This document shows positions 51,330 to 63,385 of a stretch of 64,000 bases of DNA, one piece after another. Position numbers and translations under genes: made by a program. How positions within the stretch are numbered: the stretch's first letter is position 1; each line of letters begins with the position of its first letter. Source of the DNA: Diploptera punctata. Its lineage: Eukaryota; Arthropoda; Insecta; Blattodea; Blaberidae. Under the pieces are notes generated by a model. It saw only the letters and a list, made by a program, of their open reading frames with translations, made no database searches and was not told the origin of the DNA. The stretch spans positions 97,501 to 161,500 of the forward strand of contig JASPKZ010010238.1 in NCBI GenBank assembly GCA_030220185.1. Reading direction: 5' to 3'.

Positions 51330-54300
51330 TTCGTCTTCTCGAATTCAAGTTTATTCGTCTTCCGGAATTCGAGTTTATTCGTTTTCTCGAATTCAAGTTT
51401 GTTCGTTTTCTCGAATTCGAGTTTGTTCGTTTTTTCGAATTCGAGATTGTTCATCTTCTCAAATTCGAGTTTGTTCATCTTCTCTAATTCGAGTTTGTTC
51501 ATCTTCTCTAATTCGAGTTTGTTAATCTTCCCGAATTCGAGTCTGTTCGTTTTCTCGAATTCGAGTTTGTTCGTCTTCTCGAATTCGAGTTAGTTCGTCT
51601 TCCCGAATTCGAGTTTGTTCGTTTTCTCGAATTCGAGTTTGTTCCTTTACTCCAATTCGAGATTGTTCCTCTTCACGAATTCGAGTTCGTTCATTTTCTC
51701 GAATTCGCGTTTTTTCGTCGTCTCGAATTCGAGTCTCTTCGTTTTCTCGAATTCGAGTTTATTCTTCTTCCCGAATTCGACTTTGTTCGTCTTCCGGAAT
51801 ACCAAATTGTTGTCTTGTCGAATTCGAGTTTGTTCGTTTTCTCGAATTCGAGTTTGTTCGTTTCCTCGAATTCGAGTTTATTCGTTTTCTCGAATTCGAG
51901 CTGGTTCGTTTTCTCGAATTCGAATTTGATCGTGTTCTCGAAATCGAGCTTGTTCGTTTTGTCTAAATCGAGTTTGTTCGTTTTCTCGAATTCGAGTCTC
52001 CTCGTTTTCTCGATTTCGAATTAGTTCTTCTCGAATTCGAGTTTTTCACCTTCTCGAATTCGAGTTTTTTCACCTTCTCGAATTCGAGTTTGTTCGTCTT
52101 CTCGAATTCGAGCTTGTTCGACTTCTCGAAATCGAGATTGTTCGTCCTCTCAAATCCGGGTTTGTTCGTCTTCTCGAACTCGATTTTGTTCGTCTTCTCG
52201 AATTCGAGTTTGTTCGTCTTCTCGAATTCGAGTTTGTTCGTCTTCTCGAATTCGAGTTTGTTCGTCTTCTCGAATTCGAGTTTGTTCGTCTTCTCGAATT
52301 CAGTTTGTTCGTCTTCTCGAATTCGAGTTTGCTCGTCTTCTCGAATTCGAATTAGACCGCCTTCTCGAATTCGAGTTTTTTCGTACATCTAATTCGAGTT
52401 TGTTCGTCTTCTTGAAATCGAGTTTATTAGTTTTCTCGAATTCGAGCTGGTTCGTATCCTCAAATTCGAATTTGTTCGCCTTCTCGCATTCGAGTGTGTT
52501 CGCCTTCTCGAATTCGAGTGTGTTCGTCTTCTTCGAATTCGAGTGTGTTCGTATTCTCGATTCGAGTGTGTTCGTATTCTCGAATTCGAGTTTGTTCGCC
52601 TTCTCGAATTCGAGTGTGTTCGTCTTCTCGAATTCGAGTGTGTTCGCCTTCTCGAATTCGAGTGTGTTCGTCTTCTTTGAATTCGAGTGTGTTCGTATTC
52701 TCGAATTCGAGTTGGTTCGCCTTCTCGAATTCGAGTTGGTTCGCCTTCTCGAATTCGAGTTTGTTCGCCTTCTCGAATTCGAGTTTGTTCGCCTTCTCGA
52801 ATTCGAGTTTGTTCGCCTTCTCGACTTCGAGTGTGTTCGTATTCTCGAATTCGAGTGTGTTCGTATTCTCGAATTCGAGTGTGTTAGTCTTCTTCGAATT
52901 TGACTGTTTCGTATTCTCGATTCGAGTGTGATCGTATTCTCGAATTGGAGCGTGTACGCCGTCTCCAATTCGAGTGTGTTCGCCTTCTCGAATTCGAGTG
53001 TGTTCGCCTTCTCGAATTCGAGTGTGTTCGTCTTCTTCGAATTCGAGTGTGTTCGTATTCTCGATTCGAGTGCGTTCGCGTTCTCGAATTCGTGTGTGTT
53101 CGTATTCTCGAATTCGAGTGTGTTCGTATTCTCGAATTCGAGTGTGTTCGTATTCTCGAATTCGAGTGTGTTCTTATTCTCGAATTCGAGTGTGTTTTCC
53201 TTCTCGAATTCGAGTGTGTTTGCCTTCTCGAATTCGAGTGTGTTCGCCTTCTCGAATTCGAGTGTGTTCGCCTTCTCGAATTCGAGTGTGTTCGTTTTCT
53301 CGAATTAGAGTGTGTTCGCCTTCTCGAATTCGAGTGTGTTCGCCTTCTCGAATTCGAGTGTGTTCGCCTTCTAAAATTCGAGTGTGTTCGCCTTCTCGAA
53401 TTCGAGAGTGTTCGCCTTCTCGAATTCGAGTGTGTTCGCCTTTTCGAATTCGAGTGTGTTCGCCTTCTCGAATTCGAGTGTGTTCGTATTCTCGAATTCG
53501 AGTGTGTTCGTATTCTCGAATTCGAGTGTGTTCGCCTTCTCGAATCCGAGTGTGGTCGTATTCTCGAATCCGAGTGTGGTCGCCTTCTCGAATTCGAGTG
53601 TGCTCGTCTTTTCGAATTCGAGTGTGCTCGTCTTTTCGAATTCGAGTGTGTACGTATTCTCGAATTCGAGTTTGTTCGCCTTCTCGAATTCGAGTTTGTT
53701 CGCCTTCTCGAATTCGAGTGCGTTCGGCTTCTCGAATTCGAGTGTGTTCGCCTTCTCCAATTCGAGTGTGTTCGCCTTCTCGAATTCGAGTGTGTTCGTA
53801 TTCTCGAATTCGAGTGTGTTCGCCTTGTCGAATTCGAGTGTGTTCGTATTCTCGAATTCGAGTGTGTTCGTATTCTCGAATACGAGTGTGTTCGCCTTCT
53901 CGAATTCGAGTGTGTTCGCCTTCTCGAATTCGAGTGTGTTCGTATTCTCGAATTCGAGTGTGTTCGCCTTCTCGAATTCGAGTGTGTTCGCCTTCTCGAA
54001 TTCGAGTGTGTTCGTATTCTCGAATTCGAGTGTGTTCGCTTTGTCGAATTCGAGTGTGTTCGCTTTGTCGAATTCGAGTTTGTTCGTCTTCTCGAATTCG
54101 AATGGGTTCGCCTTCTCGAAAACGAGTGTGTTCGCCTTCTCGAATTCGAGTGTGTTCGCCTTCTCGAATTCGAGTGTGTTCGTATTCTCGAATTCGAGTG
54201 TGTTCGTATTCTCGAATTCGAGTGTGTTCGCCTTCTCGAATTCGAGTGCGTTCGCCTTCTGGAATTCGAGTGTGTTCGCCTTCTCGAATTCGAGTGTGTT

Positions 54301-57300
54301 CGTATTCTCGAATTCGAGTGTGTTCGTATTCTCGAATTGGAGTGTGTTCGCCTTCTCGAATTCGTGTGTGTTCGCCTTCTCGAATTCGAGTGTGTTCGCC
54401 TTCTCGAATTCGAGTGTGTACGCCTTCTCGAATTCGAGTGTGTTCGCCTTCTCGAATTCGAGTGTGTTCGTTTTCTCGAATTCGAGTGTGTTCGTATTCT
54501 CGAATTCGAGTGTGTTCGCCTTCTCGAATTCGAGTGTGTTCGCCTTCTCGAATTCGAGTGTGTTCGTATTCTCGAATTCGAGTGTGTTGGCCTTCTCGAA
54601 TTCGAGTGTGTTCTTATTCTCGAATTCGAGTGTGTTTTCCTTCTCGAATTCGAGTGTGTTTGCCTTCTCGAATTCGAGTGTGTTCGCCTTCTCGAATTCG
54701 AGTGTGTTCGCCTTCTCGAATTCGAGTGTGTTCGTTTTCTCGAATTAGAGTGTGTTCGCCTTCTCGAATTCTAGTGTGTTCGCCTTCTCGAATTCGAGTG
54801 TGTTCGCCTTCTAAAATTCGAGTGTGTTCGCCTTCTCGAATTCGAGAGTGTTCGCCTTCTCGAATTCGAGTGTGTTCGCCTTTTCGAATTCGAGTGTGTT
54901 CGCCTTCTCGAATTCGAGTGTGTTCGTATTCTCGAATTCGAGTGTGTTCGTATTCTCGAATTCGAGTGTGTTCGCCTTGTCGAATTCGAGTGTGTTCGTA
55001 TTCTCGAATTCGAGTGTGTTCGTATTCTCGAATTCGAGTGTGTTCGTATTCTCGAATTCGAGTGTGTTCGCCTTCTCGAATTCGAGTGTGTTCGCCTTCT
55101 CGAATTCGAGTGTGTTCGTATTCTCGAATTCGAGTGTGTTCGCCTTCTCGAATTCGAGTGTGTTCGCCTTCTCGAATTCGAGTGTGTTCGTATTCTCGAA
55201 TTCGAGTGTGTTCGCTTTGTCGAATTCGAGTGTGTTCGCTTTGTCGAATTCGAGTTTGTTCGTCTTCTCGAATTCGAATGGGTTCGCCTTCTCGAAAACG
55301 AGTGTGTTCGCCTTCTCGAATTCGAGTGTGTTCGTATTCTCGAATTCGAGTGTGTTCGTATTCTCGAATTCGAGTGTGTTCGCCTTCTCGAATTCGAGTG
55401 CGTTCGCCTTCTGGAATTCGAGTGTGTTCGCCTTCTCGAATTCGAGTGTGTTCGTATTCTCGAATTCGAGTGTGTTCGTATTCTCGAATTGGAGTGTGTT
55501 CGCCTTCTCGAATTCGTGTGTGTTCGCCTTCTCGAATTCGAGTGTGTTCGCCTTCTCGAATTCGAGTGTGTACGCCTTCTCGAATTCGAGTGTGTTCGCC
55601 TTCTCGAATTCGAGTGTGTTCGCTTTCTCGAATTCGAGTGTGTTCGTATTCTCGAATTCGAGTGTGTTCGCCTTCTCGAATTCGAGTGTGTTCGCCTTCT
55701 CGAATTCGAGTGTGTTCGTATTCTCGAATTCGAGTGTGTTGGCCTTCTCGAATTCGAGTGTGTTCGCATTCTCGAATTCGAGTGTGTTCTACTTCTCGAA
55801 TTCGAGTGTGTTCGCATTCTCGAATTCGAGTGTGTTCGCCTACTCGAATTCGAGTGTGTTCGCCTACTCGAATTCGAGTGTGTTCGCCTTCTCGAACTCG
55901 AGTGTGTTCGCCTTCTCGAATTCGAGTGTGTTCGCCTTCTCGAATTCGAGTGTGTTCGCCTTCTAGAATTCGAGTGAGTTCGCCGTCTCGAATTCGAGTG
56001 TGTTCGTATTCTCGAATTCGAGTGTGTTCGCCTTTTCGAATCCGAGTGTGTTCGTATTCTCGAATTCGAGTGTGTTCGTATTCTCGAATTCGAGTGTGTT
56101 CGCCTTCTCGAATTAGACTGTGTTTGCCTTTTCGAATTCGAGTGTGTTCTCCTTCTCGAATTCGATTGTGTTGCCTTCTCGAATTCGAGTGTGTTCGCCT
56201 ACTCGAATTCGAGTGTGTTCGCCTTCTCGAATTCGAGTGTGTTCGCCTTCTAGAATTCGAGTGAGTTCGCCTTCTCGAATTCGAGTGAGTTTGCCTTCTC
56301 GAATTCGAGCGTGTTCGTATTCTTGAATTCGAGTGTGTTCGCCTTTTTGAATCCGAGTGTGTTCGTATTCTCGAATTCGAGTGTGTTCGTATTCTCGAAT
56401 TCGAGTGTGTTCGTATTCTCGAATTCGAGTGTGTTCGACTTCTCGAATTAGAGTGTGTTCGCCTTTTCGAATTCGAGTGTGTTCTCCTTCTCGAATTCGA
56501 GTGTGTTGCCTTCTCGAATTCGAGTGAATTTGTATTCTCGAATTCGAGTGTGTTCGCATTCTTGGAATTCGAGAGTGTTCGCCTTCTCGAATTCGAGTGT
56601 GTTCGCCTTCTTCGAATTCGAGTGTGTTCGCCTTCTCGAATTCGAGTGTGTGCGCCTTCTCGAGTTCGAGTGTGTTCGTATTCTTGAATTCTAGTGTGTT
56701 CGTCTTTTCGATTTCGAGTGTGTTTGTCTTCTCGATTTCGAGTGTGTTTGTCTTCTCGAATTCGAGTGTGTTCGCCTTCTCGAATTCGAGTGTGTTCGCC
56801 TTGTCAAATTTGAGTGTGTTCGCCTTCTCGAATTCGAGTGTGTTCGCCTTCTCGAATTCGAGTGGGTTCGCCTTCTCGAATTCGAGTGTGTTCGTATTCT
56901 CGAATTCGAGTGTGTTCGTATTCTCGAATTCGAGTGTGTTTGCCTTCTCTAATTCGAGTGTGTTTGCCTTCTCTAATTCGAGTGTGTTCGCCTTCTCGAT
57001 TTCGAGTGTGTTCGCCTTCTCGAATTCGAGTGTGTTCGCCTTCTCGAATTCGAGCGTGTTCGTATTCTCGAATTCGAGCGTGTTCGCCTTTTCGAATTCC
57101 AGCGTGTTCGTCTCCTCGAATTCGAGCGAGTTCCCCTTCTCGAATTCGAGCGTGTTCGTCTTCTCGAATTCGAGTGTGTTGCCTTTTCGAATTCGAGTGT
57201 GTTCGCCTTCTCGAATTCGAGTGAATTTGTATTCTCGAATTCGAGTGTGTTCGCATTCTTGGAATTCGAGAATATTCGGCTTCTCGAATTCGAGTGTGTT

Positions 57301-58380
57301 CGTCTTCTTCGAATTCGAGTGTGTTCGCCTTCTCGAGTTCGAGTGTGTTCGTATTCTTGAATTCTAGTGTTTTCGTCTTCTCGAATTCGAGTGTGTTCGC
57401 CTTGTCGAATTCGAGTGTGTTCGTCTTCTCGAATTCGAGTGTGTTCGCCTTCTCGAATTCGAGTGTGTTCGCCTTCTCGAATTCGAGTGTGTTCGCCTTC
57501 TAGAATTCGAGTGTTTTCGCCTTCTCGAATTCGAGTGTGTTCGCCTTCTCGAATTCGAGTGTGTTTGTCTTCTCGAATTCGAGCGTGTTTGTCTTCTCGA
57601 ATTCGAGCGTGTTCGTCTTCTCGAATTCGAGTGTGTTCGTATTCTCGAATTCGAGTGTGTTCGCCTTCTCGAATTCGAGAGTGTTCGCCTTCTCGAATTC
57701 GAGTGTGTTCGTCTTCTCGAATTCGAGTGTGTTCGCCTTCTAAAATTCGAGTGTGTTCGCCTTCTCGAATTCGAGTGTGTTCGCCTTCTCGAATTCGAGC
57801 GTGTTTGTCTTTTCGAATTCGAGCGTGTTCGTCTTCTCGAATTCGAGTTTGTTCGTATTCTCGAATTCGAGTGTGTTCGTCTTCTCGATTTCGAGTGTGT
57901 CCGCCTTCTCGAATTCGAGTGTGTCCGCCTTCTCGAATTCGAGTGTGTCCGCCTTCTCGAATTCGAGTGTGTTCGCCTTCTCGAATTCGAGTGTGTTCGC
58001 CGTCTCGAATTCGAGTGTGTTCGCCGTCTCGAATTCGAGTGTTTTCGCCTTCTCGAATTCGAGTGTGTTCGTATTCTCGAATTCGAGTGTGTTCGCCTTC
58101 TCGAATTCGAGTGTGTTCGTATTCTCGAATTCGAGTGTGTTCGCCTTCTCGAATTCGAGTGTGTTCGCCTTCTCGAATTCGAGTGTGTTCGCCTTCTCGA
58201 ATTCGTGCGTGTTCGTATTCTCGAATTCGAGTGTGTTCGCCTTCTCGAATTCGAGTGTGTTCGCCTGCTCGAATTCGAGTGTGTTCGTCTTCTTCGAATT
58301 CGAGTGTGTTCGTATTCTCGATTATTATGTGTTCGTATTCTCGAATTGGAGTCTGTTCGAATTCTCGAATTCGGTTTGTA
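51330..58380. repeat. 24-bp EcoRI-site satellite, about 7 kb
   Basis: The unit is CTCGAATTCGAG (a 12-bp palindrome with an EcoRI site) followed by TGTGTTCGCCTT or a variant (TGTGTTCGTATT, TTTGTTCGTCTT), about 290 units. It has three CpG per 24 bp in an otherwise AT-rich region. Units at the left end (51330-52400) are more diverged than the centre. Two large blocks are near-identical with a 1440-bp offset (53161-53520 against 54601-54960, about one difference in 360 bp). The consensus has no stop codon in any frame, so long frames appear on both strands (up to 1096 codons at 52974); these are by-products. A few units have 23 or 25-26 bp. Confidence 0.97.
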
Positions 58381-58399
58381 CGTCCTCTTGTAATCATGT

Positions 58400-59260
58400 T
58401 TTTGTGGAACTAATAAATACGCGAGAGCAAGTCAATTCACATTGCTGCTGTGCAATTTTCTTTTTACAACAATGCACTTTCAGTATGAACGTAAACAAAT
58501 TAATGAGTAGACAAATTAATATGTCATACACATAAATTCCTAAGATACAATTTATTTAATTAATTTATTTTATGTAACACATATTATACATAATTTTTTC
58601 TTCTACACTCCTTATCTATATGAACTTTAATTATGACAAATATCACACTCCTCCGTGCGCGCAATGTGCTTAAAAAATTGTTCCTTCACTTGTTAATATA
58701 TTGATAATTATATTCGATATAACGTGAAATAAAAGTATGTATGTTACAGTGGTCGAGATTGTTTTACGAATTCGTTTCGAACTTCAGGCCTCATCTTAAA
58801 CAATATAAATCACCCCGAAAGCCTGATTTCTAATTTTTGTTACGTAAATAATTTGTTAGAAGCTAAACTCAGCATTACTTTCTACTCTCGTAGAGAGTTA
58901 TATTTTTACATCAGCTCTGGTGGAAACGGGGAAAAATTATCCACCTCCGTGGTATGATCAGTAGAACCCATATGCATTCCGGTGCCGCCGGTCCCATTAC
59001 CGATGAGGTAAGGAAATTAAAAATTTCAATCTTGGACTTGGCTGTATATATTATCTTTATTTGTATTATGCTGTCGATGTGCTATCTCCTTACAAACGAC
59101 ACATCCTACGAGTTGGCGACTGTGTCTTTATAGTGTGGTACAAGGTGTTTGGTTTGCTTTTCCTTATATGCGACCTCTCAGTGCATTGGTTTTAAAGTCC
59201 TGAGAATGGTATTTCCAAAAATGAGAGGCTAAAACAGTGACATGTAAAAATTAATAAATA
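58400..59260. other. Unassigned intergenic stretch
   Basis: No supported feature. Confidence 0.4.
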
Positions 59261-59264
59261 ATAG

Positions 59265-59355
59265 TCTTCTTCTTCTTCTTCGCTTCCTGGTTAGGCAAGA
59301 GTTGCCTGTTCCGTCTTCACTAATAGATCTAAGACGATACATGAAACTCTGTTCA
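59265..59355 (-). mobile_element. LINE 3' terminal fragment with (GAA)n tail
   Basis: The minus strand ends with the hairpin AGGCAA (59293-59298 on plus)/TTGCCT (59302-59307) and GAAGAAGAAG. Only about 70 bp of the element is left. Confidence 0.7.
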
Positions 59356-59380
59356 TCTTAATATAGTGTTTTAGACTATA

Positions 59381-60132
59381 ACTAACTAACTCTAACTAAC
59401 ATACTGGCATTATCGAACCCGTGGTTCATGGCCACGTGGGCACAAGCTCACCATACATCCCTATCCTGAGCTAACATTTTCCAATCATTCCCTATTTAAT
59501 CTACTTCCCCCAAATCATAGTTAATATTATTCTCCAACCTCATTCTTGATCTGCCAACTGGGCGTTTTCCCTCTGGTTTTCCTACAACAAGCTTCCATGC
59601 ACGTCGTTCATTCCCCATTCGTGCCACATGTCCTGCCCATCGCAGTCTACGAGACTTAACTGCTCTTATATCTGGCTTCCTATAAAGACCATGTAGTTCA
59701 GTGTTCAGAAGTCTTCTCCATTCACCTGTCTGTTCATCTCTCTTTGGTCCAAAAATTTTTCCTAAGAACTTTATTCTCAAATATTCGTAATCTACTTTCC
59801 TGCCTTAAAGTAAATTTTAACTTTTGTTTTTTTTATATAGGCCCCTACATTAGACAGGGACGGTCTACCAACAATTTAATTTATCTTGCTAGAATACATT
59901 TTATTATTAGTTTTAGTCATAATCTTAACTAACATTAACTGGTTGTATTATAGTTCGTAATGTAATAGATATCTTATTGGTCAAATCTTGGATTTAGTAT
60001 TTAATATTATTGTTAATTATGATTGTTATATTCTGATATATGTTTGTCCTGGAGAGTGGAAGAGAAGGTCACATGGCCTCAACTCCACCAGGCTAAATAA
60101 ATAAATAAATAATTAAAGTAAGAGTCCATGTT
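59381..60132 (-). pseudogene. RTE-like LINE with 14-bp TSD, split by a CR1-like tail
   Basis: A minus-strand copy from the TETWT region (60132 side) to the 3' end at 59381 with an ACTA-type tail. A 94-codon frame (59780-59496) reads KIFGPKRDEQTGEWRRL, LRWAGHVARMGNERRAWKLV and SRMRLENNINYD. TSD TGTTTTAGACTATA at 59367-59380 and 60133-60146. Inside, 59814-60112 is a later insertion. Confidence 0.93.
59814..60112 (+). mobile_element. CR1-like LINE 3' UTR insertion with 9-bp TSD
   Basis: About 300 bp of 3' UTR ending with AGGTC-ACAT-GGCCT hairpin text (60065-60078), GGCTAAATAAATAAATAAAT. TSD TTAAAGTAA at 59805-59813 and 60113-60121. The UTR text (ATTAACTGGTTGTATTATAG, ATCTTATTGGTCAAAT) is the inverse of that at 34800-34880, tying it to the same family. 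No coding sequence was carried in. Confidence 0.92.
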
Positions 60133-60147
60133 TGTTTTAGACTATAT

Positions 60148-60655
60148 TAGAAATGAAATATGAACACTGTTCCACTTTCTAATCAGGAAAAAATAGTGCG
60201 AATTTAACTAATAACTTAATAGCTTTATTCTTCCAGATATTTAGTTTTGACAAAACAATGCGCTCTTCCGATCAAATGTAATAATATCCACACCAACCTG
60301 GAAACTAAGTTTAGTAATTAACGCTATTATAAAATCTCACAGAGTAAGTAAGTAGATTCGATTATTAACCGGCATTCGCGTTACATGCACCTATTTTCAG
60401 ATCATACTTGCATCCATTTGCTTAAACACGTTGTGGCTTTTACAGAATCAGAGTTTTAATGCGATACCAATTAGAAATTGAATGGACACCAAAATCAAAT
60501 TTTTTCAGGTGCTCAATGAAATCGTACGGAATATAAAGGGTGTAAGATATATAATTGCCAATGTTTTACTGATGAATATTCATGACATATGGAATAAAAA
60601 GATCAACACATTTTAAAAAATTGAAATGTTTAACTAATCATGAAAGTTGACAGTA
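60148..60655. other. Unassigned intergenic stretch
   Basis: No supported feature. Confidence 0.4.
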
Positions 60656-60663
60656 TATACCGT

Positions 60664-60862
60664 TCCACCGCTGTGGTCTGGAGGTAACGTGCTGCTTTGT
60701 CATGCAGCGGTCCCGGGTTCGATTCATGGTCGCAACAGGCTCTTGGTGAGGTTTCTTTCGGGGTTTTTCCTCTCCTGTAAGACACATGTCAGGAAGCTTA
60801 GGTCCCAACGGTCTGCGAAAATCATCCGGCCGTCATCATCATACTTATCGTTATCATTAAGG
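60664..60862 (+). mobile_element. SINE-1 copy, 3'-truncated
   Basis: Head CCACCGCTGTGGTCTGGAGG, CCCGGGTTCGATTCATGG, middle GGGGTTTTTCCTCTCCTGTA, then GCCGTCATCATCATA. The distal half is missing. Confidence 0.8.
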
Positions 60863-61114
60863 GGCGGATTTCTATGACCTAAAAAAAGGTTTAAATATGA
60901 CCTAAAAAGACAAAAATATGACCTTACAATTGAATGAATTTTTTTACCCATACTACATTAATTGTTCATTCATATACATTTTCAAATATATCATAAGAAA
61001 AAGAAAATCTTCTTCTATTGTTCAGTGAAAACGTTTGCTACCTGTTAACAGAAACCTTCGAAACAAGTGAACTGTGAATCTGACGATTTGTATAGGCCTA
61101 CAGATACAATGTGA

Positions 61115-61745
61115 ATTTATCGATAATTTGGAAACCACTTGTGGCATTACTTATGACTATTTAACTCATACCACAAATGCTAGTCAATGACCAATCACTT
61201 TTCAATGAATTTTGTTTTACAACCAATGACAGTCGTGTTTCACCTCGCTCTTTATCGATTTCTCTTTATCAGATCCTGCTTTTTTGATAAAGAAAGCTCC
61301 TTCTTTTGAAGTTCTGAAGAGGACAGAACATTATTTTTCTCCAACTAATACATTGAATATAGCAAATAATGAACAGATTCCTTGATTTTACTGAGTTGTT
61401 TACTAAAAATAAATGAATAACCCGTAATGTTGATTACGATATATAGTTCGATGTGTTTCATTATTTCTCCACTTGGGTACATTCTTACAATATTGCGATC
61501 TTATTTGGCAATAAATAATATGATCTAGTTGCAGTGAATGAACATAACCTCACATTTCTGATTTGTTTTCAAACATCGCCGTTTACATTAAATACATAAA
61601 TATTTTAAAATAACTATAGATAAACAATGATTTGTGAGTAAACAGCTTAATTTTATTCGTTAAATAGTCCTGAAAAATGCCACTCTTGATTTCCAAATTC
61701 TCTAGATAAATTGGAAATCACTCGTGGCATTACTTATGATATAAC
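61115..61745. repeat. Interspersed repeat, copy 2 (see 16260-17015)
   Basis: It has the blocks listed for copy 1 and keeps both ends. TTGGAAACCACTTGTGGCAT (61133) at the left and TTGGAAATCACTCGTGGCAT (61712) at the right are direct repeats, while CAAGAGTGGCATT-like text near 61678 is the inverted partner of the right end. Non-coding. Confidence 0.6.
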
Positions 61746-61829
61746 AGTCACAGGATTAATGATCGGGTCAAGAGGTTCTATACCATGATTCTTAGCTAAA
61801 TTTTGTAATTTCTTAGATTTGGACAGAGT

Positions 61830-61925
61830 GTAACTAATAACTAACTCACTGGCACTATCAAACCCGTAGGTTCTTGGCCGCGTGGACATAAGCTCTCCAC
61901 ATATCTCTATCCTGAACTAAAATTT
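61830..61925 (-). mobile_element. RTE-like LINE 3' end fragment
   Basis: About 90 bp: AACTCACTGGCACTATCAAA, CCGTAGGTTCTTGGCCGCG, CATAAGCTCTCCACATATCT. The shortest copy of the family here. Confidence 0.85.
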
Positions 61926-62455
61926 GAACAGAATGTGTCTTTCACAAATTGCCATCGCTGTGCCATTAGATGATCAATTTCAATGTTAAGAAACCATCTT
62001 TTAATTTTTGTACATTATTTATTTCTTCCTTACTTATTATCTTTTTTTGTACATTTTTTAGATAAAATTGTTTTTAATGAAAACATATTAGGAACCATTT
62101 TTGCTATACGATCTGCATCTTTTCAAAATTTCTACTTTATAGAATATACTTCTATTAAAATTTGAAATTTTTAAATGTATTTACAAAATATATTTCATCA
62201 ATTTCGAAAAGTAACTGTCTGTATCTCTTTGTCCTTGAGGCAATCCTCTAATGTGGAAAGTTTTGTATAATAAATACAATGTTTGGAGAAAGGTTACATA
62301 AATAAAAGTAATGTTTTTCTATTAAATGGAAATCAATCCACGTGACCCGCTAGTCCAGTATCAATTTAACGAGAGAGATAGTCGTCTGTAAGTAAAAGTA
62401 GCGGATTGATTTTTCCACTTCTATCTGGGAAATGTTAACTTTTCCATTACGAGTA
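61926..62455. other. Unassigned intergenic stretch
   Basis: No supported feature. Confidence 0.4.
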
Positions 62456-62460
62456 TTATG

Positions 62461-63385
62461 TTTTAGATTAATAACAGGGCTAACCAAATCATATGCAGTT
62501 GTCTAATATATATTTTTATCTTATGAGTATAAACTAACATTCGACAAGGGTGTACATTATCATCTACATTGTTTAATATATATTTTGACGATGTTATACG
62601 AAAATAAAAAAAATCAAGTCCAATAGGAATACAAATTAATAAGGAAATGTGTAAGAATATTTTAATGTATGCAGACGATCTGGTAATTATACAGAAGTCA
62701 GAGGATGATTTACAAAGAGCCATTTACACGTTGAATCAATTAGGACTCTATTACAATCTGAAAGTCTCAACTTCAAAAACTAAAATTATGGCTTTTCAGG
62801 GCAAAGGGCCCGTCAGAGCAAAAATAGTGATCAATAATGAAATAATAGAACAGATAGCACATTTTAACTATCTTGGTTCAGATATAACATATAGCTGTGA
62901 TTGGGATATACGTCATAAATTAAACCGATATCAAATTATGTGTGACACCATAAGAAGAAACCTCCGATAGACTCGAAGCGAAACTCAGCTCAGGTTTTAT
63001 AAAATGATGGCTGTCCCTGTTCATTCATATGGATCTGAATCTTGGGTACTTACAAAAAAAGATATCTCACACATTCAAGCCACTGAAATGAAATTTTTAA
63101 GATCTGTAAAAGGATGTACACGCATGGATAGATTACACAATGAATCAATAAGAAATGAACTGGATATATTTTCAATAGTTGATAAACTAGAAGAGCACAA
63201 ATACCAATGGAAAGAACATTTAGACAGAATGGATAGTATACTATTATCCAAAAAGATTAACGCCTACAAACCACATGGGAAAAGATCTTTGGGAGGGCCA
63301 AGGAAACGATGGACTTGAGACCGGAACAGGTCACATTGACCTAATCCTGGCAAGGAAGAAGAAGAATAAGAATAAATAATAGGCT
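62461..63385 (+). pseudogene. LINE reverse transcriptase C-terminal half with 3' end
   Basis: Translation, with an early shift: TNIRQGCTLSSTLFNIYFDD (RT block B), then from 62647 ILMYADDLVIIQKSEDDL (catalytic YADD), KTKIMAFQGKGPVRAK, FNYLGSDITYSCDWDIRHKL, a single TAG at about 62968, then SETQLRFYKMMAVPVHSYGS, SWVLTKKDISHIQATEMKFL, WKEHLDRMDSILLSKKI and PRKRWT. The 3' end has hairpin AGGTCA (63328-63333)/TGACCT (63337-63342) and a (GAA)n tail. One stop and one shift separate it from an open frame. Confidence 0.9.

Noticed and set aside
51330..58380. CRISPR-like array
   Set aside because: Units are contiguous without unique spacers, in a eukaryotic context; it is a satellite.
52974..58413. 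Many long frames on both strands of the 24-bp satellite
   Set aside because: The unit lacks stop trinucleotides in all frames and is divisible by three; openness is expected without selection.
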